A DNA stretch of 38,963 nucleotides. Origin: Prevotella sp. GTDB lineage: Bacteria; Bacteroidota; Bacteroidia; Bacteroidales; Bacteroidaceae. The stretch covers positions 1 to 38,963 of the forward strand of contig JAGAXW010000022.1 of assembly GCA_017847725.1 (NCBI GenBank), written 5' to 3'. Position 1 is the first letter of the stretch; the number at the start of each line of letters is the position of its first letter. Shown piece after piece: positions 24,302-32,894 of this stretch. The position numbers and the translations under genes were made by a program. The notes beneath the pieces were generated by a model. The model saw nothing but the letters and a program-made list of their open reading frames with translations, had not been told where the DNA came from and did no database searches.

Positions 24302-24391
24302 ATGCCAAACGGAAAAAAGAAAAAGGGCCACAAGATGGCTACCCACAAGCGCAAGAAGAGACTGCGCAAGAATCGTCACAAGAGCAAGTAA
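24302..24391 (+). CDS. 29-residue Lys/Arg/His-rich protein, possible ribosomal protein
   Basis: The frame MPNGKKKKGHKMATHKRK... to a TAA at 24389-24391 has 29 residues, of which well over half are Lys, Arg or His. It is recognisable as the small basic protein that Bacteroidetes encode directly before the RNase E/G gene. Composition and size resemble tiny ribosomal proteins such as bTHX. It may correspond to bL38, which I recall from the Flavobacterium johnsoniae ribosome, but I cannot verify this. It lies between the HU and RNase G genes and is probably co-transcribed with HU. It is below the size limit of most gene finders. Confidence 0.82.
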   Translation: MPNGKKKKGHKMATHKRKKRLRKNRHKSK

Positions 24392-24420
24392 AAAGCTCGG
24401 CAACGACTAAAAAAAGAAAT

Positions 24421-24466
24421 GAAGGGAGTGCATCGGAGAATCTATTTTCTGCGGTGCGCTCCTTTC
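24421..24466 (+). promoter_or_regulatory. Long RNA hairpin in the leader of the RNase G gene
   Basis: GAAGGGAGTGC at 24421-24431 pairs with GCGCTCCTTTC at 24456-24466 through Watson-Crick and G-U pairs. Inside, GAGAAT pairs with ATTTTC. No long U-tract follows (CATTAAG). It sits 31 bases before the RNase G start and could be a weak terminator or an autoregulatory RNase cleavage site. Confidence 0.45.
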
Positions 24467-24497
24467 CATTAAGAACTGAAAATGCAAAAGAGCCCCT

Positions 24498-26078
24498 ATG
24501 ACAAGTGAACTCATCATCGATGTACAGCCAAAAGAGATATCCATCGCCCTGCTCGAAGACAAAGCCCTGGTGGAATACCAGAACGAGAAGCGAGAAGAAG
24601 CGAGCTACTCCGTAGGCAACATCTATCTGGGGCGTGTGCGAAAGCTCATGCCCGGACTCAATGCCTGCTTCGTAGAAGTAGGCTCTGAGCGCGATGCCTT
24701 CCTGCACTATCTGGACCTCGGCACTCAATTCAGCTCTTACGAGAAGTACCTTAAACAGGTGCAAAGCGACAAAAAGAAACTCTATCCCATCGCGAAGGCC
24801 ACCCGTCAGCCTGACCTGCCCAAGGAGGGCAGCGTGCAGAACACACTGAAGCAGGGTCAGGAGATACTGGTACAGGTGGTGAAAGAACCTATCTCTACCA
24901 AGGGACCGCGACTGACCTGCGAGCTCAGTTTTGCAGGGCGCTACATGGTACTGATGCCCTTCGGCGATAAAGTTTCTGTTTCTTCAAAAATCAAGAAAAG
25001 CGAGGAAAGAGCGCGTCTGAAGCAACTCGTCCAGAGCATCCGCCCCAAGAACTTCGGCGTCATCGTACGCACGTCGGCCGAAGGCAAGCGCGTGGCCGAG
25101 CTGGATGCTGAGCTAAAAGTGCTGCTGAAGCGGTGGGAAGACACCATCACGCACGCACAGAAAGCTACCAAGACGCCACAACTCTGCTTCGAGGAGACCG
25201 GACGCGCCGTAGCACTGCTGCGCGACGTCTTCGACCCCACCTACGACGGTATCTTCGTCAACGATGAACAAATCTGCCAGCAGGTGAAAGACTACGTGGC
25301 ACTCATCGCCCCCGACAAGAAGGACATCGTAAAGCTCTACAACGGCAACGTGCCCATCTTCGACAACTTCAACGTCACCAAGCAGATCAAGTCGTCGTTC
25401 GGACGCACCGTCAACTACAAGCGGGGTGCCTACCTCATCATCCAGCACACCGAGGCCATGCATGTGGTCGACGTCAACTCGGGCAACCGAACACGCGCCG
25501 AGAACGGACAAGAGCAGAACGCCCTCGAGGTCAACCTCGGTGCTGCCGACGAGCTGGCACGCCAGCTGCGACTGCGCGACATGGGCGGCATCATCGTAGT
25601 AGACTTCATCGACATGAACCTCGCAGAAGACCGTCAGATGCTCTATGAGCGCATGTGCAAGAACATGCAGAAAGACAGAGCACGCCACAACATCCTGCCG
25701 CTGTCGAAATTCGGACTGATGCAGATTACGCGTCAGCGCGTCCGACCGGCCATGGACGTCAACGTTGAAGAAACATGCCCCACATGCTTCGGCAAGGGAA
25801 AAATCAAGTCGTCTATCCTGTTTACGGACCAGTTGGAGAGCAAGATTGACCGCCTGGTCAACAAGATTGGCATCCGCAAATTCTACCTCCACGTCCATCC
25901 CTATGTGGCCGCCTACATCAATCAGGGCCTGCTGTCGCTCAAGCGTCAGTGGCAACTGAAGTACGGCATGGGCGTGCGCATCATTCCATCGCAGAAGCTG
26001 GCCTTCCTGCAGTACGAGTTCTACGACAAAGACCGTCAGTTCATCGACATGCAGGAGGAGATAGAGACCAATTCCTAA
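24498..26078 (+). CDS. rng: Ribonuclease E/G family endoribonuclease
   Basis: This 526-residue protein has an N-terminal S1-like domain (SVGNIYLGRVRKLMPGLNACFVEVG, about 36-120), a 5'-sensor/RNase H-like part and a DNase I-like catalytic region. That region has the Mg-binding Asp in VVDVNSG and VVDFIDM. The zinc-link motif CPTC is at 427-430. It has the RNase G core architecture without the long disordered degradosome tail of RNase E. It processes rRNA precursors and mRNA in the cytosol. The ATG at 24498 is preceded by a stable leader hairpin. The glycosyltransferase gene starts five bases after the stop, so the two are probably one transcript. Confidence 0.95.
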   Translation: MTSELIIDVQPKEISIALLEDKALVEYQNEKREEASYSVGNIYLGRVRKLMPGLNACFVEVGSERDAFLHYLDLGTQFSSYEKYLKQVQSDKKKLYPIAKATRQPDLPKEGSVQNTLKQGQEILVQVVKEPISTKGPRLTCELSFAGRYMVLMPFGDKVSVSSKIKKSEERARLKQLVQSIRPKNFGVIVRTSAEGKRVAELDAELKVLLKRWEDTITHAQKATKTPQLCFEETGRAVALLRDVFDPTYDGIFVNDEQICQQVKDYVALIAPDKKDIVKLYNGNVPIFDNFNVTKQIKSSFGRTVNYKRGAYLIIQHTEAMHVVDVNSGNRTRAENGQEQNALEVNLGAADELARQLRLRDMGGIIVVDFIDMNLAEDRQMLYERMCKNMQKDRARHNILPLSKFGLMQITRQRVRPAMDVNVEETCPTCFGKGKIKSSILFTDQLESKIDRLVNKIGIRKFYLHVHPYVAAYINQGLLSLKRQWQLKYGMGVRIIPSQKLAFLQYEFYDKDRQFIDMQEEIETNS

Positions 26079-26083
26079 GCAGT

Positions 26084-27268
26084 ATGCTAATACTCAAGAC
26101 AATCTGCTGGTTCTGCATCTTCATTACCGTCTACACCTACCTGGGTTATGGCGCCGTCCTCTATGTGCTGGTGCTCATCAAACGGTGGGTCAAGGGGAAC
26201 CCCAATCCCCTACCCCTACCTGCCGACGAGCAACTGCCCGAGGTTACCTTCATGGTGTGCGCCTTCAACGAGCAGGAAATGGTCGGCATGAAGATGCAGA
26301 ACATTTACGAATTTGACTACCCCAAGGAGAAGCTGCACATCATGTGGGTTACCGACGGTTCTACCGACGATACCAACCAGCGACTGGCAGCCTACCCCGA
26401 CGTACAGGTCGTCTACAGTCCGGAGCGCCGCGGCAAGACGGCAGCGCTCAACCACGGCATGTCGCTGGTGAACAGCGAAATCACCGTCATGACCGATGCC
26501 AACACCATCGTCAACAGAGAGGCTATCCGCGAAATCGTACGCTGCATGCAAGACCCTCAGGTGGCCTGTGTGGCAGGTGAGAAACGCGTCATAGCACGCG
26601 ACGCACAACAGGGCGCAGCAGAGGGCGAAGGCCTCTACTGGCGATACGAGAGCACCCTGAAGAAGCTCGACAGCGAGCTCTATTCAGCCATGGGTGCCGC
26701 CGGTGAGCTCAACGCCATCCGCACCCGTCTCTATGAACCCATGCCCGAAAATGCGCTGCTCGACGACTTCGTCATGTCCATGCGCCTTGTCGACCACGGC
26801 TACCGCATCGCCTATGCACCCAATGCATACGCCATGGAGTATGGCTCGGCCGACCTTGCCGAGGAGTCGAAACGCAAGCGGCGCATTGCCGCCGGCGGCC
26901 TGCAGAGCAGCTGGTGGCTACGGCGCATGATGCTACCCTTCCGCCAGCCCCTCGTTGCCTTCCAACTGGTGTCGCACCGCGTACTACGCTGGTCGCTCAC
27001 TCCCGTCTGCATGCTACTGCTCATCCCCGTCAGCGTGGCTCTTGTCATGATGAAGGCTGGCAGCATCTACACCCTCATCTGGCTGCTGCAAATAGCATTC
27101 TACCTAGCTGCCTACGCAGGCTACGAACTCGACCGTCGCGGCCGTCGCAACAAGGTGCTCTATGCCATTTACTATTTTGTCTTCATGAACCTCAACGTAT
27201 TCCGTGGCATGTACTACCTGCACACTCATCAGGGCGGCGGAACATGGGAAAAAGCAAAAAGAGGATAA
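26084..27268 (+). CDS. Membrane-anchored glycosyltransferase family 2
   Basis: This 394-residue protein begins with one transmembrane helix (about 6-31), followed by a GT2 domain with FMVCAFNEQEMVG, TDGSTDDT and the metal-binding TDAN. The acceptor-site DDFVMSMR is followed by KRRIAAGGLQ, a variant of the QxxRW region. Two or three C-terminal transmembrane helices follow (about 300-380). This is the organisation of processive or lipid-linked polysaccharide synthases, so it may polymerise or extend a surface glycan. The product is unknown. The ATG at 26084 is chosen over the longer in-frame extension, which would overlap the RNase G gene. It shares the rng transcript. The following kinase gene has its own promoter. 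Confidence 0.9.
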   Translation: MLILKTICWFCIFITVYTYLGYGAVLYVLVLIKRWVKGNPNPLPLPADEQLPEVTFMVCAFNEQEMVGMKMQNIYEFDYPKEKLHIMWVTDGSTDDTNQRLAAYPDVQVVYSPERRGKTAALNHGMSLVNSEITVMTDANTIVNREAIREIVRCMQDPQVACVAGEKRVIARDAQQGAAEGEGLYWRYESTLKKLDSELYSAMGAAGELNAIRTRLYEPMPENALLDDFVMSMRLVDHGYRIAYAPNAYAMEYGSADLAEESKRKRRIAAGGLQSSWWLRRMMLPFRQPLVAFQLVSHRVLRWSLTPVCMLLLIPVSVALVMMKAGSIYTLIWLLQIAFYLAAYAGYELDRRGRRNKVLYAIYYFVFMNLNVFRGMYYLHTHQGGGTWEKAKRG

Positions 27269-27308
27269 AAAAGTCACGATTTTTGATACAACTTTAAAGA
27301 AATATTTG

Positions 27309-27316
27309 TATCTTTG
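27309..27316 (+). promoter_or_regulatory. -7 box TATCTTTG for the hybrid histidine kinase gene
   Basis: A perfect consensus box in the 76-base gap after the glycosyltransferase gene, 28 bases before the ATG at 27345. Confidence 0.65.
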
Positions 27317-27344
27317 CATCGGTTTGTATGCGTAGAATTGTATC

Positions 27345-28604
27345 ATGAATCAGGACGAAAAGGATTTGCTCCTTCAAAAATTATCCGATGCCAACATCCG
27401 ACTACAGCATGTAGAACGCGAACTGGCAGAAGCAAAAGCAAAACTTAAAGAATACGAAGAGAAGACGAAAAAAGCGGAGGATGCCAGCCGCATGAAGTCC
27501 CTCTTCCTGGCCAACATGAGCCATGAGATACGCACCCCGCTGAACGCCATCGAGGGCTTTTCACGCGTGATGGCCGAGACCGACGACCCGACAGAGCGTA
27601 TGAAATACATGGAAATCGTTGAGAGTAATAACAGCCGCCTGCTGGAACTCATCAACGACATCCTCGACCTGTCACGCGTCGAGGCCGGCGAACTCGCTAT
27701 CAGAAAATCTGACGTCGACCTCAACGAGATGTGCCATAGCCTGCAGAACATCTTTAAGTTCCGTTGTCCTGACAGCATACAACTCGTGTGGAACAAAACC
27801 AACATGCACGTCACGCTCAACACGGACGCCAACCGCATCACGCAGGTACTTTCCAACCTCATCAGCAATGCCCTCAAGCACACCTCGAAGGGCAACATCA
27901 CTTACGGCTACCGTCTTGTCAACGACGGCACAGAGATAGAATTCTACGTCTCTGACACGGGCTCGGGCATCGACGAGCACGACCTGAAGAAAATCTTTAA
28001 CGTGTATATGTCGCGCGACGCCGAAAAGCAGAACGGCTATGGGCTCGGTCTGGCACTATGCAAGACGCTCGTCGAGAAGATGGGCGGTACCATCAGCGTC
28101 AGCAGCAAACTGGGCCAGGGGTCTACCTTCCGCTTTACGCTACCCTTCGAGGGAACCATCGGCGGACTGAGCAAGGGCAGCCGCACCACCACCAACTCAC
28201 GCACCATCCGCGCCACTACCAAGACCGACATGCGAAACGCACCGCTCATCCTGGTAGCGGAAGACGAGGACAGCAACTACGAACTGGTGCGCATCGTACT
28301 GTCCAAGCGCTACCGCTTGCTGCGTGCTGTCAACGGCATCGAGGCTGTCACCTACTGTGAGGAGGAGCAGCCAGACTTGATACTGATGGACATCCGCATG
28401 CCCGAGATGGACGGTCTTGACGCCACGCGCATCATCAAAGAGGTGTCGCCCGACATACCCGTCATCGGCCTCAGTGCCTATGCCTTCGACGAAAACATCC
28501 AACAGGCCAAGGAGGCCGGATGTGACGAATTCATGGCCAAGCCCTTCCGCGTGGAAGACTTGATAGATATGGTACAGAAATACATCCGCGTCGGCAACGA
28601 GTAA
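27345..28604 (+). CDS. Soluble hybrid histidine kinase with response-regulator receiver
   Basis: The protein is 419 residues. A coiled coil (about 5-48) leads into the HisKA H-box SHEIRTPLN (phospho-acceptor His60) and an HATPase_c domain with N-box NLISNALKH (Asn175), G1 DTGSGI (204-209) and G2 GYGLGLAL (231-238). A linker rich in Thr/Ser and a receiver domain follow, with Asp349 in LILMDIRMPEMDG and Lys399 in MAKPF. There is no signal peptide, transmembrane helix or recognisable sensor domain, so it is cytosolic, with input probably through the coiled coil or a partner protein. Phosphate would pass His to Asp intramolecularly. No output DNA-binding domain or HPt protein is adjacent. The EEP hydrolase gene follows after 39 bases. 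Confidence 0.94.
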   Translation: MNQDEKDLLLQKLSDANIRLQHVERELAEAKAKLKEYEEKTKKAEDASRMKSLFLANMSHEIRTPLNAIEGFSRVMAETDDPTERMKYMEIVESNNSRLLELINDILDLSRVEAGELAIRKSDVDLNEMCHSLQNIFKFRCPDSIQLVWNKTNMHVTLNTDANRITQVLSNLISNALKHTSKGNITYGYRLVNDGTEIEFYVSDTGSGIDEHDLKKIFNVYMSRDAEKQNGYGLGLALCKTLVEKMGGTISVSSKLGQGSTFRFTLPFEGTIGGLSKGSRTTTNSRTIRATTKTDMRNAPLILVAEDEDSNYELVRIVLSKRYRLLRAVNGIEAVTYCEEEQPDLILMDIRMPEMDGLDATRIIKEVSPDIPVIGLSAYAFDENIQQAKEAGCDEFMAKPFRVEDLIDMVQKYIRVGNE

Positions 28605-28643
28605 CCAGTTCACACAACCATCTAACACACACCACAATTCTTT

Positions 28644-29705
28644 ATGGGAAAATTAGCAGTTCGCAAATATGTAGCCACGATGTTCCTCGTGCTACAGGTT
28701 ATTATATCCGTATTCACCATCGTGGCACTCTATGGCGGCGACGTCAGCCCCATTGGCAACTCTGCACGCGCCATGCTCGTCTACATACTGCCCTTGCTCA
28801 TCATGGCCAACATGCTGCTGCTGCTCTACTGGCTGATACGCCGCCGCTGGCTGTTCCTCACCATCCCCGTCATCACCCTGCTGTGTTGCATCAACTACAT
28901 CGGCACCATCTACCAACTCAATCTGGGCGGCGGCAACGAGCCCACCACGAACAAGACCGGACTGAAGATAGCCAGCTACAACGTCGCCATGTTCAATCGC
29001 GAGACATCCGGCTTCATGGCCCAAGACATACTCGCCGAGATGCGCCGTCAGAAAGTCGACGTACTCTGTATTCAGGAGTACAACGAGATTAGCGGCGACA
29101 AGAAGAATTCAGAGAGCTATAAGGAGTATTTCCCCTATATGGCCGTAGGGCGTCAAGACATGGTTGTCTACAGCCGCTACCCCATCATAGGCAAGAAGAC
29201 GCTGCTCTTTGAGGCAACCAACAACAGCGCCATGTGGGTCGACATCGATGTCAAAGGCCACGAGCTGCGCGTCTTCAACGTCCACCTGCAGACCACTGGC
29301 ATAAACCGCACCATGCACCAAGCAGACAAGATGATCGCACGCAACTACGACGTCAGCAACAGTCGGCTACTCAATGCCATCTATGGCAACTATACACTGG
29401 GACTGGTGTTCCGCTCCGGACAGGCAGCCATGATCAGCAACGAGTGCCGCAAGTCACGCTATCCCGTCATACTCTGTGGCGACTTCAACGACGTGCCCTA
29501 CTCCTACACCTACAACACCATGCTGGGCGACCTTGTCGACGGTTTCCGCGAGTGCGGCAAGGGCTTCATGTACACTTTCCGTGGCAAGAAGCCTGTACGC
29601 ATCGACTACATCTTCCACGACAAGCACCTGCAAGGTCTGGAGTATTACCGCTCAGACCTCACCTACTCTGATCACTATCCCATCTACATGAAGATAGCGC
29701 TATAA
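28644..29705 (+). CDS. Membrane-anchored endonuclease/exonuclease/phosphatase family protein
   Basis: The protein is 353 residues. Three N-terminal transmembrane helices (about 10-30, 38-62 and 66-88) precede an EEP catalytic domain. The motifs are IASYNVAMFNR (metal site), CIQEYNE (catalytic Glu), HLQTTG, GDFND (279-283) and SDHYP (342-346). Members with this layout are common in Bacteroidetes. The catalytic domain probably faces the periplasm and could cleave phosphodiesters of nucleic acid, lipid or glycan, but the substrate is unknown. It lies 39 bases after the hybrid kinase and may be co-transcribed. Its stop overlaps the convergent AlaX-like gene by six bases. Confidence 0.92.
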   Translation: MGKLAVRKYVATMFLVLQVIISVFTIVALYGGDVSPIGNSARAMLVYILPLLIMANMLLLLYWLIRRRWLFLTIPVITLLCCINYIGTIYQLNLGGGNEPTTNKTGLKIASYNVAMFNRETSGFMAQDILAEMRRQKVDVLCIQEYNEISGDKKNSESYKEYFPYMAVGRQDMVVYSRYPIIGKKTLLFEATNNSAMWVDIDVKGHELRVFNVHLQTTGINRTMHQADKMIARNYDVSNSRLLNAIYGNYTLGLVFRSGQAAMISNECRKSRYPVILCGDFNDVPYSYTYNTMLGDLVDGFRECGKGFMYTFRGKKPVRIDYIFHDKHLQGLEYYRSDLTYSDHYPIYMKIAL

Positions 29706-30164
29706 TATCTTGAAGCGCACGCGGAACGACCGTTCCTGTTCATCCCAATTGGTGCCCAACATCTCAAAGCGCCCTATCTGTGCGGTCGACCGCACGTGGC
29801 GGCCGATACACGGACACACATCATAGTCACCGATGCGCACCAGCCGTATCGTCTCACTGGCATCGGCTGGCAGGCGGTCCGTCCGCACCCCTTCAGGCAC
29901 ATTGTCTCTGTCCACAAACTCGAACGTCACAGGCAGGTCTTCCGCTATCAGCCGCTGCATCTCGTGCTCTATCTCCTTCTCCTCCTGCCTGCTCGGCTTA
30001 TGCTCCAGATGAAAGCTCATCTTACTCTTCTTACGCTCGATATGCGCATTATATGAACGCTCGCATCCGAACATGCGTACCATCACCTGGTTCAGCAGAT
30101 GCTCTGCCGTGTGAGCAGGAGGGAACTCCTCCTTGTTATGGTCATTCAGGAAAAACGCTTCCAT
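29700..30164 (-). CDS. AlaX-like trans-editing tRNA deacylase
   Basis: This 154-residue protein corresponds to the stand-alone second additional domain (SAD) of alanyl/threonyl-tRNA synthetases. The zinc-binding motifs are HTAEH (His18 and His22) and C-I-G-R-H (Cys119 and His123). AlaX proteins hydrolyse mischarged Ser- or Gly-tRNA-Ala. Whether this one acts on tRNA-Ala or tRNA-Thr cannot be told. A Thr normally seen between Gly and His is Arg here, a departure worth noting. The ATG at 30164 is preferred over an upstream TTG. It is the last gene of the fabD-GH13-alaX operon, 15 bases after the amylase stop. The 3' end overlaps the EEP gene. Confidence 0.82.
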   Translation of the reverse strand: MEAFFLNDHNKEEFPPAHTAEHLLNQVMVRMFGCERSYNAHIERKKSKMSFHLEHKPSRQEEKEIEHEMQRLIAEDLPVTFEFVDRDNVPEGVRTDRLPADASETIRLVRIGDYDVCPCIGRHVRSTAQIGRFEMLGTNWDEQERSFRVRFKIL

Positions 30165-30179
30165 ACCACTATTCAATGG

Positions 30180-31829
30180 TTATACTTTCAGTTTCCAAAC
30201 CCGGCCACTGCGGGGAGCAATCAACATACGCACGGAGCCGTCCCTATGGAGCAGCATGCTCTCTTTCTCCTTGGTAAGCAGGTCGACAGCCATAGCGGTC
30301 CTCTCCTGCAGCTGCAGATAGTCGAAGGCATGGGCAGGCAGATGAACATTGGCATCGACCTCGCAATCGTCGAAATTTACGACGACGAGCAACAGGTCGG
30401 TACCGGCCTTGCGCAGGAATGCATATTGACGACCGAGATGGCCATTGACATACATGAGGTCGAAGAAGCTGCCTTCGCTGAAGGCCTTCTCCTTGCGGGC
30501 TATCTGCATGGTGCGCTTGTAGATGCCGAAGAGGCTACGCTCGTCTGCCGTGAGTTGCTTGGCGGCAGCACGGCAGAGCGTATCGATGCTCCAATAATCG
30601 AAAATGGTGGTGCGACCGTCGTTACCACTGAAGCCCTCCTTATCCATGCCTCGCTCACCATACTCCTGACCGGCGTAGAGCATGAAGGGATTCTGCTGCA
30701 TCAGCAGCGAAGCTATCATGCCAGGCACACCCTTGCGGCCGTCAGCAGCAAAGAAGTCGCTGGCGATACGCTGCTCGTCGTGATTCTCGAGGAAGTAAAG
30801 CATGTGGTCTCGAATGTCATCAGTCTGCTGCCAGGCACCACTGATAGCTGACGCAGGAGCCTGGTGGCAGATGACGCTACGCATGGTGTCGTACATGCCC
30901 ACCTTGTCGTAAAGCCAGTCAAAGCCGTTGAGCAGGTAGCGTCGGTAGTCATAAGGATTGTAGACCTCGCCGATGAACTTGATGTGAGGATAGCGGGCAC
31001 GCACGTTCTTGGTGGCAAAACGCCAGAACTCGGCAGGTACCATCTCTGCCATGTCGCATCGGAAAGCATCAATGCCCTTGGAGGCCCAGAAAAGGAGTAT
31101 CTCGGTCATCTTGTACCATGTGTCGGGAATGGGGTCAAAATAACCAATGCAGCCGGCATAGTAGTCGACACCATAGTTGAGCTTGACCGTCTCATACCAG
31201 TCGGTACGACTGGGAGCACTGTCGAAATGGTCGTTGCCAGTGGCCTTAGCAGGTTCCTCAAGATAGGGTTCCTGCTCACCTGCATAAAGGTCGAAATAAG
31301 GCTGGAAGCGCTCACCCGGACAGTAGTAGAAATTATTCTGCGGGTCGAAGCCGTGCTGCGGATTGTCTCCGGCACCGAGGTCCTGGATACTGCGCGGCTT
31401 GCCGACGGAGCGATACTGGCGGGCCACGTGGTTAGGTACGAAGTCGATGACCACCTTAAGACCAGCCTCGTGAGTGCGCTCCACCAGCTGCTCAAACTCT
31501 CGCATGCGCTGGCGTACGCTGACAGCAAGGTCGGGGTCGACGTCATAATAGTCGCAAATGGCATAGGGTGAGCCGGCACGCCCCTTGATGACGGCGGGGT
31601 GCTGGCGTGGTATGCCATACTTGGTGTAGTCTGTCTGTGTGGCATGCCTGATGATGCCGGTATACCACACGTGGCTGATACCCATAGAGGCGATGTCCTT
31701 CAGCACCTTGGGCGTGAAGTCGTTCATCTTTCCACAACCATTTTCGGCAATCGTGCCGCTCTCCTTGCGGGAGAGGTTACGATTGCCGAAAAGTCTGGTA
31801 AAAACCTGATAGATAATTACCTTTTCCAT
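30180..31829 (-). CDS. GH13 alpha-amylase family glycoside hydrolase
   Basis: The 549-residue protein has a (beta/alpha)8 GH13 barrel with region I DFVPNH (129-134), the nucleophile Asp259 in FRCDM, the acid Glu288 in FIGEVYN and the third acid Asp351 in LENHDE. A C-terminal beta domain follows from about residue 455. No signal peptide is present, so it acts in the cytosol, probably on alpha-glucans such as glycogen or imported maltodextrin. Exact specificity is not evident. The ATG at 31829 is chosen because the 19 upstream codons would overlap the fabD end. It lies 10 bases after fabD in the same operon, an uncommon pairing of fatty-acid and glucan genes. Confidence 0.93.
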   Translation of the reverse strand: MEKVIIYQVFTRLFGNRNLSRKESGTIAENGCGKMNDFTPKVLKDIASMGISHVWYTGIIRHATQTDYTKYGIPRQHPAVIKGRAGSPYAICDYYDVDPDLAVSVRQRMREFEQLVERTHEAGLKVVIDFVPNHVARQYRSVGKPRSIQDLGAGDNPQHGFDPQNNFYYCPGERFQPYFDLYAGEQEPYLEEPAKATGNDHFDSAPSRTDWYETVKLNYGVDYYAGCIGYFDPIPDTWYKMTEILLFWASKGIDAFRCDMAEMVPAEFWRFATKNVRARYPHIKFIGEVYNPYDYRRYLLNGFDWLYDKVGMYDTMRSVICHQAPASAISGAWQQTDDIRDHMLYFLENHDEQRIASDFFAADGRKGVPGMIASLLMQQNPFMLYAGQEYGERGMDKEGFSGNDGRTTIFDYWSIDTLCRAAAKQLTADERSLFGIYKRTMQIARKEKAFSEGSFFDLMYVNGHLGRQYAFLRKAGTDLLLVVVNFDDCEVDANVHLPAHAFDYLQLQERTAMAVDLLTKEKESMLLHRDGSVRMLIAPRSGRVWKLKV

Positions 31830-31839
31830 ATATGTCCGT

Positions 31840-32733
31840 TTACGCGTCGATACCGTGGGCAGAAACTTCTCTGTTGATTTTGGCAATCATGCCCTGCAGT
31901 GCCTTGCCCGGACCGCACTCGGTGAAGTCGGTAGCCCCGTCGGCAATCATGTGCTGCACAATCTGGGTCCAACGTACCGAACTGGTGAGCTGGGCGATGA
32001 GGTTCTGCTTGATTTCAGCAGCATCGGTATGGGGCTGTGCATCCACATTCTGGTAGACAGGACACTTGGGGGTCTTGAACTCTGTCTTCTCGATGGCCGC
32101 CTGCAACTCGTCCTTGGCGGGCTGCATCAGGGGCGAATGGAATGCGCCACCGACCTTCAGCGGAAGGGCACGCTTGGCACCGGCAGCCTTGAGCTGCTCA
32201 CAGGCCTCGTTGACAGCCTCAATGTTACCAGAGATAACGAGCTGACCAGGATTATTATAGTTGGCGGCAACGACAACGCCCTTACCCTGCTTGCTCACCT
32301 CAGCGCAGACCTGCTCGACCTGCTCGTCGGCCAATCCAATGATGGCGGCCATCGTAGAGGGCTGAGCCTCGCAAGCCTTCTGCATGGCCATGGCACGGGC
32401 ATAGACCAACTTCAGACCGTCCTCGAACGAGAGGGCGCCGGCAGCTACCAGTGCAGAGAATTCGCCCAGCGAGTGACCGGCCGTCATCTCGGGCTGGAAC
32501 TTGTCGCCCATGCAGATGGCAGAGATGACACTGTGCAGGAATACTGCGGGCTGAGTCACCTTGGTCTGCTTGAGATCCTCGTCGGTACCCTCGAACATGA
32601 TGTCGGTGATACGGTAGCCCAGGATTTCGTTGGCCTTTTCAAACAAGTTGCGTGCGGTCTCATTGTTGTCGTACAGGTCCTTGCCCATTCCGACAAATTG
32701 TGCTCCCTGTCCGGGAAAAACAAATGCTTTCAT
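31840..32733 (-). CDS. fabD: Malonyl-CoA--acyl carrier protein transacylase
   Basis: The 297-residue enzyme has the N-terminal FPGQGAQ (6-12, oxyanion hole), the nucleophile Ser88 in GHSLGEF, the carboxylate-binding Arg in YARAMAMQ and the catalytic His in GGAFHSPLM. It loads malonate from CoA onto ACP for type II fatty-acid synthesis in the cytosol. Length and motifs are complete. A TACCTTTG box 38 bases upstream drives fabD and the following GH13 and AlaX-like genes. Other fab genes are not in the window. Confidence 0.96.
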   Translation of the reverse strand: MKAFVFPGQGAQFVGMGKDLYDNNETARNLFEKANEILGYRITDIMFEGTDEDLKQTKVTQPAVFLHSVISAICMGDKFQPEMTAGHSLGEFSALVAAGALSFEDGLKLVYARAMAMQKACEAQPSTMAAIIGLADEQVEQVCAEVSKQGKGVVVAANYNNPGQLVISGNIEAVNEACEQLKAAGAKRALPLKVGGAFHSPLMQPAKDELQAAIEKTEFKTPKCPVYQNVDAQPHTDAAEIKQNLIAQLTSSVRWTQIVQHMIADGATDFTECGPGKALQGMIAKINREVSAHGIDA

Positions 32734-32771
32734 TTCTATGTGTTTTTTATTACGTTTCTGTTAATCAAGCG

Positions 32772-32779
32772 CAAAGGTA
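32772..32779 (-). promoter_or_regulatory. Promoter TTTG-N20-TACCTTTG for fabD operon
   Basis: The minus-strand -7 box is at 32772-32779 and the -33 TTTG lies at 32800-32803 (complement), 20 bases apart. It is divergent from the tRNA-Ser promoter. Confidence 0.75.
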
Positions 32780-32852
32780 GTGTTTTTCTACGACATAGCC
32801 AAATATTTTGAAATTTCTAAGCCATTATTTTGGTTGTTTCAGAAAAAAGCAC

Positions 32853-32860
32853 TACCTTTG
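32853..32860 (+). promoter_or_regulatory. Promoter TTTG-N20-TACCTTTG for tRNA-Ser
   Basis: The -33 TTTG at 32829-32832 and the -7 TACCTTTG at 32853-32860 are 20 bases apart, 34 bases before the mature tRNA 5' end. Confidence 0.78.
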
Positions 32861-32894
32861 CACCCGATTTCAAGGACACATCATTCCTTAAATT

